Shown here: positions 7,230 through 15,778 of the stretch, in pieces
Layout of the letters: each line of letters starts with the position of its first letter
Numbering within the stretch: the stretch's first letter is position 1
Assembly (NCBI GenBank): GCA_020846745.1
Contig: JADLDI010000150.1
Location: 1-64,000 of the forward strand
Direction: 5' to 3'
From: Bryobacterales bacterium
Lineage (GTDB): Bacteria; Acidobacteriota; Terriglobia; Bryobacterales; Bryobacteraceae
DNA: 64,000 nucleotides
Translations under genes and position numbers: made by a program
The notes under the pieces: model-generated
Databases searched by the model: none
What the model was told of the DNA's origin: nothing
Seen by the model: only the letters and a program-made list of their open reading frames with translations

Positions 7230-9152
7230 ATGCTCGCGTTGCTCAGTTGGATATCGGCCTTACGCTTTCCTATCTTGTTTGGCGTTTTGATGCTTGCGAT
7301 CGGCATTTGGGCTCCGCGGACACCTCTGCTCCGCGGGACGTTTGATGTACCAGTGAGGCGTATCTGGTGGGTGGTGTTGTGCGGGTTGGCGGCGGCCGCA
7401 TCGGTGGTTGTGAGTGGATGGGTGATTGTGATGGGGGCGCCGGCGCGTTTGCACACGGTGCAATGGGTAGGCGATAGAGAGACGCCCATGGTGGCACAGG
7501 CCGTAATCGCGGCGGCGCTGATTGCACCGACGCTCTATCGCGTGTGGCGAATGTCGAGCGCACCGGCAGGGTGGAAGGCTTTGCAGTTTGTGGCGCCGAT
7601 CGTGGCGGTGGGGGTGACGGGCATTTATCTGGACCGCTTACTCGACCGTCTGAGCGCAGTAACGCGGCACTTCAGCGTTCCATTTGCCTGGATCGGGCCA
7701 GGGTATGCCGATGAGCGGCAGGGGCCGGAGATGGCGCATATCTACTGTGCGGGCTGGATGGTATTGACGCTGGCGATCTACTTCGGCATGGGGTTCTGGC
7801 GGTTGTTCGCACTGAAGCGGGCAGCGACGTTCAAGGCGCAGATTCCGACGCTGGCGGTGTTCTTCATCTTAATTTCGTTTTTGGTTTCGGCGCTGTCGGA
7901 GTTGAGCTTTACGCTCGATTACTGGCATGTGCCGACGCTGGGGCTGTTGGCGGGTACGATTGCGGTGGTGGCGTTGTTCCGGTCGAGCGACCACACGTTT
8001 CCGGTAACGGCAGTAGATTTGCAGCCGGTGAAGCCGGTAGATGCGCTTGAGGCCGGGGGCGAAGAGGATGTGATTCTGGTGGCAGCCTCGGGCGGAGGGA
8101 TTCACTTGGCGGGGTGGACGGCGAAGGTGCTGGGCGAGTTGTCGCGGAGCGAGGGGTTCACGAAGAAGGTGCGACTGGTAAGTTCCGTGTCGGGCGGCAG
8201 TAACGGGTCGCTGTACTGGCTGCAGTCGGTGTTTGAGGGGCATGTGGATCCGGAGAAGGTGTTTCGGGCGGCAACACGGTCGAGTCTGGACTCGGTGGCG
8301 TGGGGACTGCTGTATGCCGATTTGTTTCGCGCGTTGCTCCCGGTGGTGCCGAACGACATCGATCGCGGATGGGCGCTCGAACGGGCGTGGATGCGCGACT
8401 GGAAGTTTCCGGAGCGGTTGTCGCTTTGGCGGTCCGCGGTATTGGAGGGGCGTATGCCGGCCGTCCTGTTTAATACGACGGCGGTGGAGACGGGAGAAAG
8501 CATTACGTTTCCAACGACCGACCTGGATGCACGGCCGGAGAACCTGGACGTGAGGCGGACGTTTTATGAGGTGCATCCGGGACGGGACGTGTCGCCGATG
8601 ACTGCGGCGCGATTATCGGCGACGTTTCCGTTGGTGACGCCGGCGGCGCGGGCTGAGAGCGGGGAGACGCTTCATTTCGTGGATGGCGGGTATTTCGACA
8701 ATTTCGGCACAGCAAGCTTGGCGCAGTGGCTACGGGACGCCGTGCCGGCGGACGGGAGCGGCAGAGTGAAACGAATTCTGATCATCAATATTACGGGGTG
8801 TATTCCGTCGAAGGCTGAGGCCGATGAGGCGGCCGGACGGCGGAACAGCAATGCGTCTTACCTGTTCCAGGGATACGCTCCGATGGAGGCGATGCTCGAA
8901 GTACGGAATGCCAGCCAGCGAACGACGCGGCATGTCGAGTTGAAGCTGTTGGCGGAGGCGATGGCGGGGCGAGGGGTGACTATGGTAAATCCGGTGGAAT
9001 TTGCGTTTCCGAGTTCAGATGCGCCGCTGTCGTGGCATTTGACGGCGAACGAGATTGAAGCGCTGAACGAGGCGTGGGAGAAGATGAAGGGGCCGCGGCA
9101 AGAGGTGGCACGGTTTCTGGCGCGCGACCAGGCGCGGGCGGCGCAGGCGTAG
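7230..9152 (+). CDS. Membrane-anchored patatin-like phospholipase
   Basis: A 640-residue protein. The N-terminal ~260 residues contain several hydrophobic helices (around 10-27, 47-70, 88-105, 170-195, 207-230). The C-terminal domain is patatin-like: glycine-rich oxyanion loop AASGGGIHLAGW, nucleophile Ser321 in SSVSGGSNG (the SGVSGGS variant of GxSxG), and the Asp485-Gly-Gly of the dyad in FVDGGYFDNFG. Such enzymes hydrolyse acyl esters of phospholipids with a Ser-Asp dyad. The fusion to a polytopic segment implies that it acts at the cytoplasmic membrane. GGAG precedes the ATG by about 9 nt. Its neighbours give no pathway. Confidence 0.85.
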   Translation: MLALLSWISALRFPILFGVLMLAIGIWAPRTPLLRGTFDVPVRRIWWVVLCGLAAAASVVVSGWVIVMGAPARLHTVQWVGDRETPMVAQAVIAAALIAPTLYRVWRMSSAPAGWKALQFVAPIVAVGVTGIYLDRLLDRLSAVTRHFSVPFAWIGPGYADERQGPEMAHIYCAGWMVLTLAIYFGMGFWRLFALKRAATFKAQIPTLAVFFILISFLVSALSELSFTLDYWHVPTLGLLAGTIAVVALFRSSDHTFPVTAVDLQPVKPVDALEAGGEEDVILVAASGGGIHLAGWTAKVLGELSRSEGFTKKVRLVSSVSGGSNGSLYWLQSVFEGHVDPEKVFRAATRSSLDSVAWGLLYADLFRALLPVVPNDIDRGWALERAWMRDWKFPERLSLWRSAVLEGRMPAVLFNTTAVETGESITFPTTDLDARPENLDVRRTFYEVHPGRDVSPMTAARLSATFPLVTPAARAESGETLHFVDGGYFDNFGTASLAQWLRDAVPADGSGRVKRILIINITGCIPSKAEADEAAGRRNSNASYLFQGYAPMEAMLEVRNASQRTTRHVELKLLAEAMAGRGVTMVNPVEFAFPSSDAPLSWHLTANEIEALNEAWEKMKGPRQEVARFLARDQARAAQA

Positions 9153-9217
9153 GGCGCAAGGAGAGTACTAAAGTATCTGGTTCGTTAGTCCGATATGTAG
9201 CTCTGAAAGCAAATTGA

Positions 9218-9526
9218 ATGAGCTACAACCCGGAAGTCGAATACATGCTGGCGCAGTTCAATCGGCTGATGGCGGAACTGTTGAAGGGTTCGGTGGCGCG
9301 GAACACGTTCCGTCCGTGGGAAGTTGAACTGCTGCTCGACATCGAGACATGCGAACTGGACCGGCGGAATAAGCGAGAGATCCTGAAACGCTATCAAAAA
9401 GCGCAGAAGCGGCACGTCGAGCGGGGGGCGGAGTCGCTATTGAAGCTGTCGGAGTATCTGGAGCGCAACCGACTGAAGCGGCAAGCCGGCGCGATGGAAG
9501 CAGAACCTCTACTGAATGCGCGCTAG
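9218..9526 (+). CDS. Small helical conserved protein, unknown function
   Basis: A 102-residue, highly charged, predominantly helical protein. The core FRPWEVELLLDIETCELDR is followed by a long Lys/Arg/Glu-rich helix (KREILKRYQKAQKRHVERG) and a third helix to residue 93. There is no signal peptide or membrane segment. I have the impression that it is an acidobacterial conserved protein but cannot name a family. It lies upstream of yggX with a 51-bp gap. Confidence 0.6.
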   Translation: MSYNPEVEYMLAQFNRLMAELLKGSVARNTFRPWEVELLLDIETCELDRRNKREILKRYQKAQKRHVERGAESLLKLSEYLERNRLKRQAGAMEAEPLLNAR

Positions 9527-9577
9527 GCTAGGCGCACGGTATTGAATGCCGGCTAGCGCACGGGCTATGCTGGGGGT

Positions 9578-9880
9578 ATGTCGACAGGACCTGTCCCAGA
9601 GGGGAAGCGCACCGTTTTCTGCGTGAAGTTGCAGCGTGAGCTGGAAGGGTTGGATGAAGTACCTTTTGAAGGTCACCCCTTAGGACAAAAGATTTACGAA
9701 AACGTTTCCAAACAGGCGTGGAAGATGTGGGTGGAGCACATGAAGATGCTGATGAACGAATACCGCCTGAACCTGGGAACACCGGAAGCACAGGAGTTCC
9801 TGCTACAGCAGATGGACAACTATTTCTTCGGTCCTGGCGCCGCGGTTCCTGAGAACTACGTCCCACAGCAGGGCCACTAG
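9578..9880 (+). CDS. yggX: YggX, probable Fe(2+)-trafficking / oxidative damage protection protein
   Basis: A 100-residue protein that aligns over its full length with enterobacterial YggX: TVFCVKLQRELEGLD with the conserved Cys near residue 15, then LGQKIYENVSKQAWKMW, and MLMNEYRLNLGTPEAQEFLL. The family limits oxidative damage to iron-sulfur proteins and influences the labile iron pool; mechanism incompletely known. A TATGCT hexamer sits six bases before the ATG with no SD, which suggests a leaderless message. It converges with the DUF2277 gene, the two stops being one base apart. The C-terminal ~12 residues extend beyond the E. coli protein. Confidence 0.9.
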   Translation: MSTGPVPEGKRTVFCVKLQRELEGLDEVPFEGHPLGQKIYENVSKQAWKMWVEHMKMLMNEYRLNLGTPEAQEFLLQQMDNYFFGPGAAVPENYVPQQGH

Positions 9881-9881
9881 A

Positions 9882-10145
9882 TTACCGGCGGGCTGACGCC
9901 CGCGCTTTCGCTTTGGCCGCTTCTTCCTCCCGGTTCTTGGGAGGCGCGTTCGTTTCCAGAGATTCCAACAGTCGGGTGCAAATCGCCGAGATTTCTTGAA
10001 TGGCGGCGTGGAATGCCCTTTCGTTCGCTTTCGACGGCTTTTGAAACCCGCTGATCTTGCGCACGAACTGAAGCGATGCGGCGTGAATTTCGTCGGGAGT
10101 GGTGGGTGGATCGAAGTTGAAAAGGTTCTTAATACTGCGGCACAT
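9882..10145 (-). CDS. DUF2277 family protein
   Basis: An 87-residue protein starting at ATG 10145 with MCRSIKNLFNFDPP. The Met-Cys-Arg-Ser-Ile-Lys start is diagnostic of DUF2277, whose members begin MCRSIKTLRN, and the core IHAASLQFVRKISGFQKPSKANE is the family signature. The reading frame stays open upstream of this Met, but family alignment fixes the start here. The C-terminus is a Lys/Ala-rich tail. Function unknown; the family is widespread in soil bacteria as a stand-alone gene. It ends tail to tail with yggX. Confidence 0.88.
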   Translation of the reverse strand: MCRSIKNLFNFDPPTTPDEIHAASLQFVRKISGFQKPSKANERAFHAAIQEISAICTRLLESLETNAPPKNREEEAAKAKARASARR

Positions 10146-10210
10146 GCTGGGTACCAGGATAGGATAGCGGCGCCTGCTTCCGGTCTCGCTATCGGTGCGC
10201 GATACAAGAC

Positions 10211-10243
10211 GTTTACAAGGCATTTACAAGGCGTTTAAAAAAA
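10211..10243. repeat. 11-nt tandem units (RTTTACAAGGC) upstream of the DUF2277 gene
   Basis: GTTTACAAGGC and ATTTACAAGGC are adjacent, followed by a degenerate third unit GTTTAAAAAAA. They lie about 65 nt upstream of the minus-strand DUF2277 start and could carry promoter elements for it. Confidence 0.45.
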
Positions 10244-10246
10244 TCG

Positions 10247-10309
10247 GGCCTGTCCCCATTTCGGGAACACATTCGGGTGACAATTGTATTCAAATAGAGG
10301 CCTGTCCCC
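10247..10309. repeat. Pair of GGCCTGTCCCC direct repeats in an intergenic region
   Basis: The 11-mer GGCCTGTCCCC occurs at 10247-10257 and 10299-10309, each followed by a short T-rich stretch. Strings of this type (GGGGACAGGCC on the other strand) are common dispersed palindromic-type repeats in soil bacteria. The interval 10146-10425 holds nothing else convincing apart from the leader of the DinB gene. Confidence 0.45.
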
Positions 10310-10425
10310 GGTTTTGCCCCGTTTTTGCCCGGTTTTGAAAGACGTGTGCTTTACGGATGTATGGCGGTTGGGGGCTGGCGCCGGGGTGGGCGATGCTAGG
10401 ATAAGCACCACCATAGGAGGTCTGG

Positions 10426-10923
10426 ATGATGAAAGAGATGCTGCTGCGGGAAGTGGAGCAGGAGATGGCGAAAACGCGAATCACGCTGGAGCGGGTGCCG
10501 GATGCGCAATTTGGGTGGAAGCCGCATGCGAAGTCGCCGACATTAGGTTGGCTTGCGACGCACGTGGCGGATGTACCGGGTTGGGGCAAGTACACACTGA
10601 TGACGGAGACGCTGGACCTCACGGGGGTGAAGCCACCGGAGGCGGCGGCCTCGCGGGAGGCGATATTGGAGCGGTTCGACCGGAACCTGGAAGGGATGCG
10701 TGAGGTGCTGCGCGCGGCGACCGAAGAGGCGCTGCTGCAGCCATGGTCGCTGATCATCAACGGAAAAACGCTGTTCACGATGCCGCGTATCGACGTACTG
10801 CGCACACACGTGCTAAACCATATGATCCACCACCGGGCGCAGTTGGGCGTTTATTTGCGATTGAACGATGTACCGGTGCCGGCGCTGTTTGGGCCGTCGG
10901 CGGACGAGGGGAATTTCGGGTAG
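10426..10923 (+). CDS. DinB-family four-helix-bundle protein
   Basis: A 165-residue DinB-superfamily protein. The presumed metal ligands are visible: His46 in LATHVADVP, and His132 and His136 in LNHMIHHRAQLGVYLRL, the most recognisable family block. The C-terminus (VPVPALFGPSADE) is also typical. Many DinB proteins are thiol-dependent transferases or stress-induced metalloproteins; no specific activity can be assigned. AGGAGG at 10415-10420 favours the second in-frame ATG at 10429 (spacing 8) over the first at 10426 (spacing 5). Confidence 0.88.
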   Translation: MMKEMLLREVEQEMAKTRITLERVPDAQFGWKPHAKSPTLGWLATHVADVPGWGKYTLMTETLDLTGVKPPEAAASREAILERFDRNLEGMREVLRAATEEALLQPWSLIINGKTLFTMPRIDVLRTHVLNHMIHHRAQLGVYLRLNDVPVPALFGPSADEGNFG

Positions 10924-11071
10924 GGATAGGGCTTGACTTCGGCAGCGGCGAGCCTATTCTGGTGTCGGAGGTGAATATGGCGTTTCGCCGCGCGGGAGCG
11001 CAGGAGGGGGTGCTTCCGCGCGGCGGAAACCGGCCGGTCACTCATCCGGGTTTTCCCGACGGGAGGTAGCC

Positions 11072-12184
11072 ATGCCGACAGACAGGTTTTTCTTTCGTGT
11101 CCCCCTTCTCAAGGTGCTGGTTGGCCTTGTAATTACCGTAATTCCAATATCCTTGCTGGCGCTGTACGCGGTGGCACGGACAGACCAGTCGATGAAGGAG
11201 ATGGTAGGCAGCCATTTCCAGAGCATCGCGCTAGTGGCTGCGGGTGATGTGTCGCAGTTCGTTACGGACCGTGTGGTTGCGGTGGGAACGCTGGCCGCAA
11301 ACCCGATGGTATCGGAGGCGTGCATGACGGCCAATGCGGCGTACGGCAACGCCTCGCCAACGGCGGTGCAGGACCGCATCGCCGGAATCGAAAAAGGCTG
11401 GAACACGCCGGCGAGCGATGCGCTGGTACGGAGTATTGTCGAATCAAGAGCATCGAAGGTGCTGAACCAGTACCGTGAACTCGACCGGCGATTTCTGCGG
11501 ATCACATTGACGGATAAGAACGGCGCGGTGATAGCGGCAACGCACAAGACACTCGACTATTACCAGGCAGACGAGGACTTCTGGCAGGGCGTGTTCGCGA
11601 GCGGCCGCGGCGCGGTGAGCATCACCGATATTCTTTATGACGAGGTGACGAAGGCGAACTACATCGGGTTGGGGGTTCCGGTGATGGCGCCAGGAACGAA
11701 CTCGCTGGTCGGGGTGGTGGATGCGCTGATCGAGGTATCGTCGCTATTTCCTGTGATCCACCGGGCGGAGTTGGGTCCGACCGGGCGCATTCTGCTGCTG
11801 AAAGCCGACGGCACGGTGATTCAGGCTCCGGACACGAACCTATCGATGAACGTGAAGCCCGAAGAGTTTGTGGCGTTGCGCGATGCGGGCGCGCTGGCGG
11901 GAACGCGGCAGAAGGGATTTCTGGCGACGACGGTGAACGGCACGCCGACGATTGCGGGGTATGCGACGACCGGACTGCAGGAGCATTATCCGAAGTTGGG
12001 ATGGTCGATCATCGTGGCGCAGGATTCGCGTGAGGCACTGGCGCCAACGCGGGTGATCGTGCGGCTGATCTCGTTTATGGCGCTGGTGGGGTTGGCGATG
12101 GTGACGTTTCTGGCGGTGTACTTCGCGCTGCACCGGCAGGTGGACTACACGCCGATGAAGCAGCACGCGATGACGGCGGGATAG
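11072..12184 (+). CDS. Orphan dCache-type extracytoplasmic sensor protein
   Basis: A 370-residue protein with an N-terminal membrane helix (about 13-32), a ~270-residue extracytoplasmic double-Cache-like domain (LRITLTDKNGAVIAATHKTLDYYQADEDFW is the classic distal Cache strand pattern, with GRILLLKADGTVIQAPD in the membrane-proximal half), and a second membrane helix (about 329-350). After it only ~18 residues follow (HRQVDYTPMKQHAMTAG), so there is no HAMP, kinase, GGDEF or methyl-accepting domain. GGGAGGT lies ideally before the ATG. It may sense a small organic ligand and signal through a partner. The stop is not followed by a recognisable output domain within the next 100 bp. Confidence 0.8.
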   Translation: MPTDRFFFRVPLLKVLVGLVITVIPISLLALYAVARTDQSMKEMVGSHFQSIALVAAGDVSQFVTDRVVAVGTLAANPMVSEACMTANAAYGNASPTAVQDRIAGIEKGWNTPASDALVRSIVESRASKVLNQYRELDRRFLRITLTDKNGAVIAATHKTLDYYQADEDFWQGVFASGRGAVSITDILYDEVTKANYIGLGVPVMAPGTNSLVGVVDALIEVSSLFPVIHRAELGPTGRILLLKADGTVIQAPDTNLSMNVKPEEFVALRDAGALAGTRQKGFLATTVNGTPTIAGYATTGLQEHYPKLGWSIIVAQDSREALAPTRVIVRLISFMALVGLAMVTFLAVYFALHRQVDYTPMKQHAMTAG

Positions 12185-12287
12185 GGAAAGCCTCACCATT
12201 TGAAATGGTCCGAAGGTAAACTGCGCAGCGATTTCTGATACGCTTGCCACGCGGGTATCACAGGATACGCAGAGGAGGTTCTGCCCG

Positions 12288-14459
12288 ATGGCAACCATTT
12301 CAAACATTCAGGAACTGCTGCCGGTGCTGGGCGCTGTGGCGACAACGCGCGACCCAATCGCGGCACTGGAACAAGAAGGGCACCAGATCAGCCCGGCACT
12401 GCGAAACCGGCTGCAAGTGCGGAAGACGCCGAAGCCTGGAGAACAGGAACGTTGGGCGAAACAGGCCAGCCATGCGGGGCGGCTGACATTCCGGACGGGT
12501 CCGGCGCCGAAGCTGGCGGCGCGCGAACTGGCGGCGGGAGAATTCGAATTCAGCGCGGGCCTGCGGATGGGGACCGCGAACGAGATAGTGGCGGGCCTGC
12601 ACGCGAATCACACGATTCCCGATGTCCTGTTTCTGGATGAGTTGCTGTCGCAGGGCGACCTGACAGCGCTGGGAGGCGCGTTTCAGGTGGACAAGCCAGG
12701 CGGGCGGATCGGCCGGTTGCAGATCACGGCTCCGCCGACGCTTTCGCCGGTGGGCGATGGGCAGGACCGGATCGCGCTGACGATTCCGTTCCGCCTGAAC
12801 TTCGAACGGATCAGCCGTGTGGCCGGCCGGACCATTCGAACGGTTGTGACGTTCGGGACAGGGCGGATGCGCTTGATCGTGCGGCTGACGACGCGGACGG
12901 TGCCGGTGAGCATAGCGGCGCGAAACCTGGAGATCCAGGTGGACCTGTCGCAGAGCTTTGAGGCGCGAATGGAGATGGATGCGAATTCGCCGGTGCAGCG
13001 GAGGAATCCGCCGGCGCCGGGACAGACGGACGGTATCGCGGTGATCATCCAGAACGCCTTGCAGCAGAGGCTGAAAGACACGCTGAAGGTGACGATCAGC
13101 GCGGCGATACCGCTGCCAATCGGGCGGCTTGAGATTCACGAGACGGCGGTGATTACGCGTGGGGATTCGCTGGTTGCAGGGGTGAAGGTGCAGGGGACGC
13201 CGTCGCCGGGCAATCCGCAGACGTTGCAGGCGCTGTTCCCGAACCCGGACACAAACTTCTTCACACGGGTACACGATTCGGTATTGCGGCTGATTGTGCA
13301 GAGCGCGGCACGGAACGGGGAGCTAACGCGGATCGCGAAGCAGACGCATCCGGACGCGGTGATCGACAGCGCCGATGTGTCGTTCGGCAACGGGACGATC
13401 AAATTGCAGGCAAAGGGCAAGATCGTCGATTTGTGTCCCGCCGGGGTGGACTTAGGTTTCACGGTGACGATGACCGTGAAGGTAACGATGGAAGGCACGC
13501 GGATCCGCATCGACCGGGAGACAAGTAAAGACCTCGACAATCTGGATGCGTTTCTGTGTGTGGTCACGAGCTTAGGCCTGGCGCTGCTGGCGGCGGTGGC
13601 GGTGATCGTGTTTCAGGGCATTGGCCTGGCATCGGGCCTGGCGGCCGGGTATGCGCTGGGAGTGGTTGGCGTGCTAACGGTGATGCTCGAGTTCGACGGG
13701 GACGACTTCGCGCTGGTGTTCGGGGGCGGAGGCGATGATGGACCGATGTTTATCGATCTGGACTTTCCGCTGCCTGGTACGGATCTGTTGCCGAGGCTGA
13801 CCGGCGCGTTCATAAGGCTGGACGAGAGCACGATGCTGATCGCGGCGCACCTGGGGACGCGTCCCGATACCATCAACACGTACTTCTATCTGCAGTTCTT
13901 CGATCCCGATGACATTTCGGCGATACAAGGACGGCCGATTGTTGGAGCGAAGGTGCGGTTGATGGATCGCGATTCACCGGCGCCGGCGGGCGACGACCTG
14001 GTGCTGCCCGGTCCGAAGACGGCCACTACGGGCCAGCATCTGCCGACCGGAGATTTCCGCATCACCACGAAGACGAGCTTTCAGCGCACGCCGGACGAGG
14101 CGCTGGCGGAGGGGACAACGGATTCGAGCGGCCGGGTCCGCTTCTATATTCCCAAAGACAAGCTGAAGACGAAGGGAGCGAACAAGGTGGTGGAGACGAC
14201 GCGGACGAATCTCGACACCGATGAGGAGATTAAGAGCACAAGGCGCACGCCGGTGCCGGAAGAGCGGCCGGACCTCTATTTCCGGGTGATCCGCGCAAAC
14301 GGGACCACGTCGGATACGCTGCAGGTGCGGTCGGGGTTCTTTCTGAACTTCCAATCGGCGCGCGTGGGGACACCGGCTAGTCCGCTGGTGATTGACTTCG
14401 GCGGCGGAGTGGGTGGAGTGGGCGGCGGGGGTGTAGTGGTGGCTGATTCGCGGGATTGA
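12288..14459 (+). CDS. Large beta-rich protein of unknown function with a carboxypeptidase-regulatory/transthyretin-like C-terminal part
   Basis: A 723-residue protein that I do not recognise. Residues ~60-430 consist of long alternating beta strands (ALTIPFRLNFERI, RLIVRLTTRTVPVSI, VDLGFTVTMTVKVTM), loosely reminiscent of elongated lipid-binding (TULIP/P47-like) domains; this is a guess. Two hydrophobic stretches (about 425-446 and 448-470) interrupt it. Residues ~500-560 form another strand-rich part (DLLPRLTGAFIRLDESTMLIAAHLG). Residues ~550-680 contain GRPIVGAKVRLMDRD and TDSSGRVRFYIP, typical of transthyretin-like or carboxypeptidase-regulatory beta-sandwiches. The C-terminus is glycine-rich. 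There is no signal peptide. GAGGAGG precedes the ATG. It lies about 100 bp behind the dCache sensor. Confidence 0.7.
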   Translation: MATISNIQELLPVLGAVATTRDPIAALEQEGHQISPALRNRLQVRKTPKPGEQERWAKQASHAGRLTFRTGPAPKLAARELAAGEFEFSAGLRMGTANEIVAGLHANHTIPDVLFLDELLSQGDLTALGGAFQVDKPGGRIGRLQITAPPTLSPVGDGQDRIALTIPFRLNFERISRVAGRTIRTVVTFGTGRMRLIVRLTTRTVPVSIAARNLEIQVDLSQSFEARMEMDANSPVQRRNPPAPGQTDGIAVIIQNALQQRLKDTLKVTISAAIPLPIGRLEIHETAVITRGDSLVAGVKVQGTPSPGNPQTLQALFPNPDTNFFTRVHDSVLRLIVQSAARNGELTRIAKQTHPDAVIDSADVSFGNGTIKLQAKGKIVDLCPAGVDLGFTVTMTVKVTMEGTRIRIDRETSKDLDNLDAFLCVVTSLGLALLAAVAVIVFQGIGLASGLAAGYALGVVGVLTVMLEFDGDDFALVFGGGGDDGPMFIDLDFPLPGTDLLPRLTGAFIRLDESTMLIAAHLGTRPDTINTYFYLQFFDPDDISAIQGRPIVGAKVRLMDRDSPAPAGDDLVLPGPKTATTGQHLPTGDFRITTKTSFQRTPDEALAEGTTDSSGRVRFYIPKDKLKTKGANKVVETTRTNLDTDEEIKSTRRTPVPEERPDLYFRVIRANGTTSDTLQVRSGFFLNFQSARVGTPASPLVIDFGGGVGGVGGGGVVVADSRD

Positions 14460-14473
14460 CGAGCGGTGCATGT

Positions 14474-14489
14474 CCCGCCCGATGGCGGG
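14474..14489 (+). terminator. GC hairpin after the 723-aa gene, weak terminator candidate
   Basis: CCCGCC, a 4-nt loop and GGCGGG form a 6-bp stem 14 nt after the stop. No T-run follows, so it may only pause transcription or protect the 3' end. Confidence 0.3.
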
Positions 14490-14519
14490 CCCGGAGTCGC
14501 GGTACACTGAGCGACAGCC

Positions 14520-15773
14520 ATGAGAGTTTCACGTCGCGAACTATTGGCGGGTGCGCCGGGCGCACTGCTGGCGCAAACCGGGAAGCGGCCCAAAATTGCC
14601 GCGGTTTGTACGATTTATTTCAAGTACTCGCACTCGCAACACATAGTTGACCGGTTCCTGGACGGTTACGGGTGGGAAGGCGATCATCATAAGCCTCCGA
14701 TGGATGTGGTGTCGCTGTTTGTGGACCAGGTGGGAAAGGGCGATTACTCGAAGGAACGCCTGCAGCGCCATCCGGAGGTAAAAGGCTGCTCGACGATCGC
14801 CGAAGCCTTGACACTCGGCGGCAGCAAGCTCGCGGTAGATGGTGTGCTGCTAATCGGCGAGCACGGGCGGTATCCGCGGACGGAAAAGGGCCAGACCAAG
14901 TATCCGCGGTACGAGTTCTGGAAAGAGATCGTGAAGGTGTTTGAGGCATCGGGCCGGGCCGTACCGGTGTTCAACGACAAGCACCTGTCGTGGAACTGGG
15001 ATTGGGCGAAAGAGATGTACGACGATTCCAAGCGGCTAAAGTGCGCGCTGATGGCGGGATCGTCGTTGCCCGTGACGTGGCGTACGCCGCAACTGGAGAT
15101 GCCGGAGAATGCGAAGGTCAGCGAGGCGATGTGCGTTGGCTACGGCGGCGTGGACTCGTACGACTTTCATGCGCTCGAGACGTTGCAGTGCATGGTGGAG
15201 CGGCGCAAGGGCGGCGAGAGCGGGGTGAAGTGGGTGGAAGCCTATGCGGGCGACCGGTTCTGGCAGGCACATAAGGAAGGCGTATGGCCGCTGGACCTTT
15301 TCAACGCGGCGCTGTGCCGCAGCCATACGCTGAAACCGTCGCGCGAAGGGTTCAATAACGACTTCCCGACTATAGAGTCGTTGCAGCGGATGGTCCGGCG
15401 TCCGGTGGCGTACCGGTACGAACATAACGACGGGATGAAGTCGACGATGATCCTGCTGAGCGGCGCGATTGAAGATTTCAATTTCGCGGCGCGGATCGAA
15501 GGTCAGAAGAAACCATTCTCGGTACAGATGTATCTGCCGATGCCGCCGGCGCGCACGACGCTGGCGAACTTCTTTACTCCACTGAGCAATAACATCGAAC
15601 GACTGTTTTTGACAGGTAAGCCGCCTTATCCGCTGGAGAGGACGTTGCTGACTACCGGGTTGACCGCAGCCGGTGTGGAGAGCCTGTACCGGAAGCAGGC
15701 GCGGTATGAGACGCCGCACCTGGCGGGGATCAAGTATGGGCCGGTAAAAGAGTCGACGTACTGGAGGAGCTAA
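14520..15773 (+). CDS. Exported protein of unknown function, tandem paralog 1
   Basis: A 417-residue protein with a twin-arginine-like leader (RVSRRELLAGAPGALLAQ). The mature part resembles the next gene along its whole length: AAVCTIYFKYSHSQHIVDRFL, then KLAVDGVLLIGEHGRYP, PVFNDKHLSW, LMAGSSLPVTWR, a MCVGYGGVDSYDFHALETLQ block, and YEHNDGMKSTMILLSGAI. Alternating beta strands and helices in the first ~200 residues suggest a Rossmann-like fold and an overall layout like Gfo/Idh/MocA oxidoreductases, but no GxGxxG is seen. Function unknown. The stop lies 5 bp before the paralog. Confidence 0.75.
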   Translation: MRVSRRELLAGAPGALLAQTGKRPKIAAVCTIYFKYSHSQHIVDRFLDGYGWEGDHHKPPMDVVSLFVDQVGKGDYSKERLQRHPEVKGCSTIAEALTLGGSKLAVDGVLLIGEHGRYPRTEKGQTKYPRYEFWKEIVKVFEASGRAVPVFNDKHLSWNWDWAKEMYDDSKRLKCALMAGSSLPVTWRTPQLEMPENAKVSEAMCVGYGGVDSYDFHALETLQCMVERRKGGESGVKWVEAYAGDRFWQAHKEGVWPLDLFNAALCRSHTLKPSREGFNNDFPTIESLQRMVRRPVAYRYEHNDGMKSTMILLSGAIEDFNFAARIEGQKKPFSVQMYLPMPPARTTLANFFTPLSNNIERLFLTGKPPYPLERTLLTTGLTAAGVESLYRKQARYETPHLAGIKYGPVKESTYWRS

Positions 15774-15778
15774 CGCAC

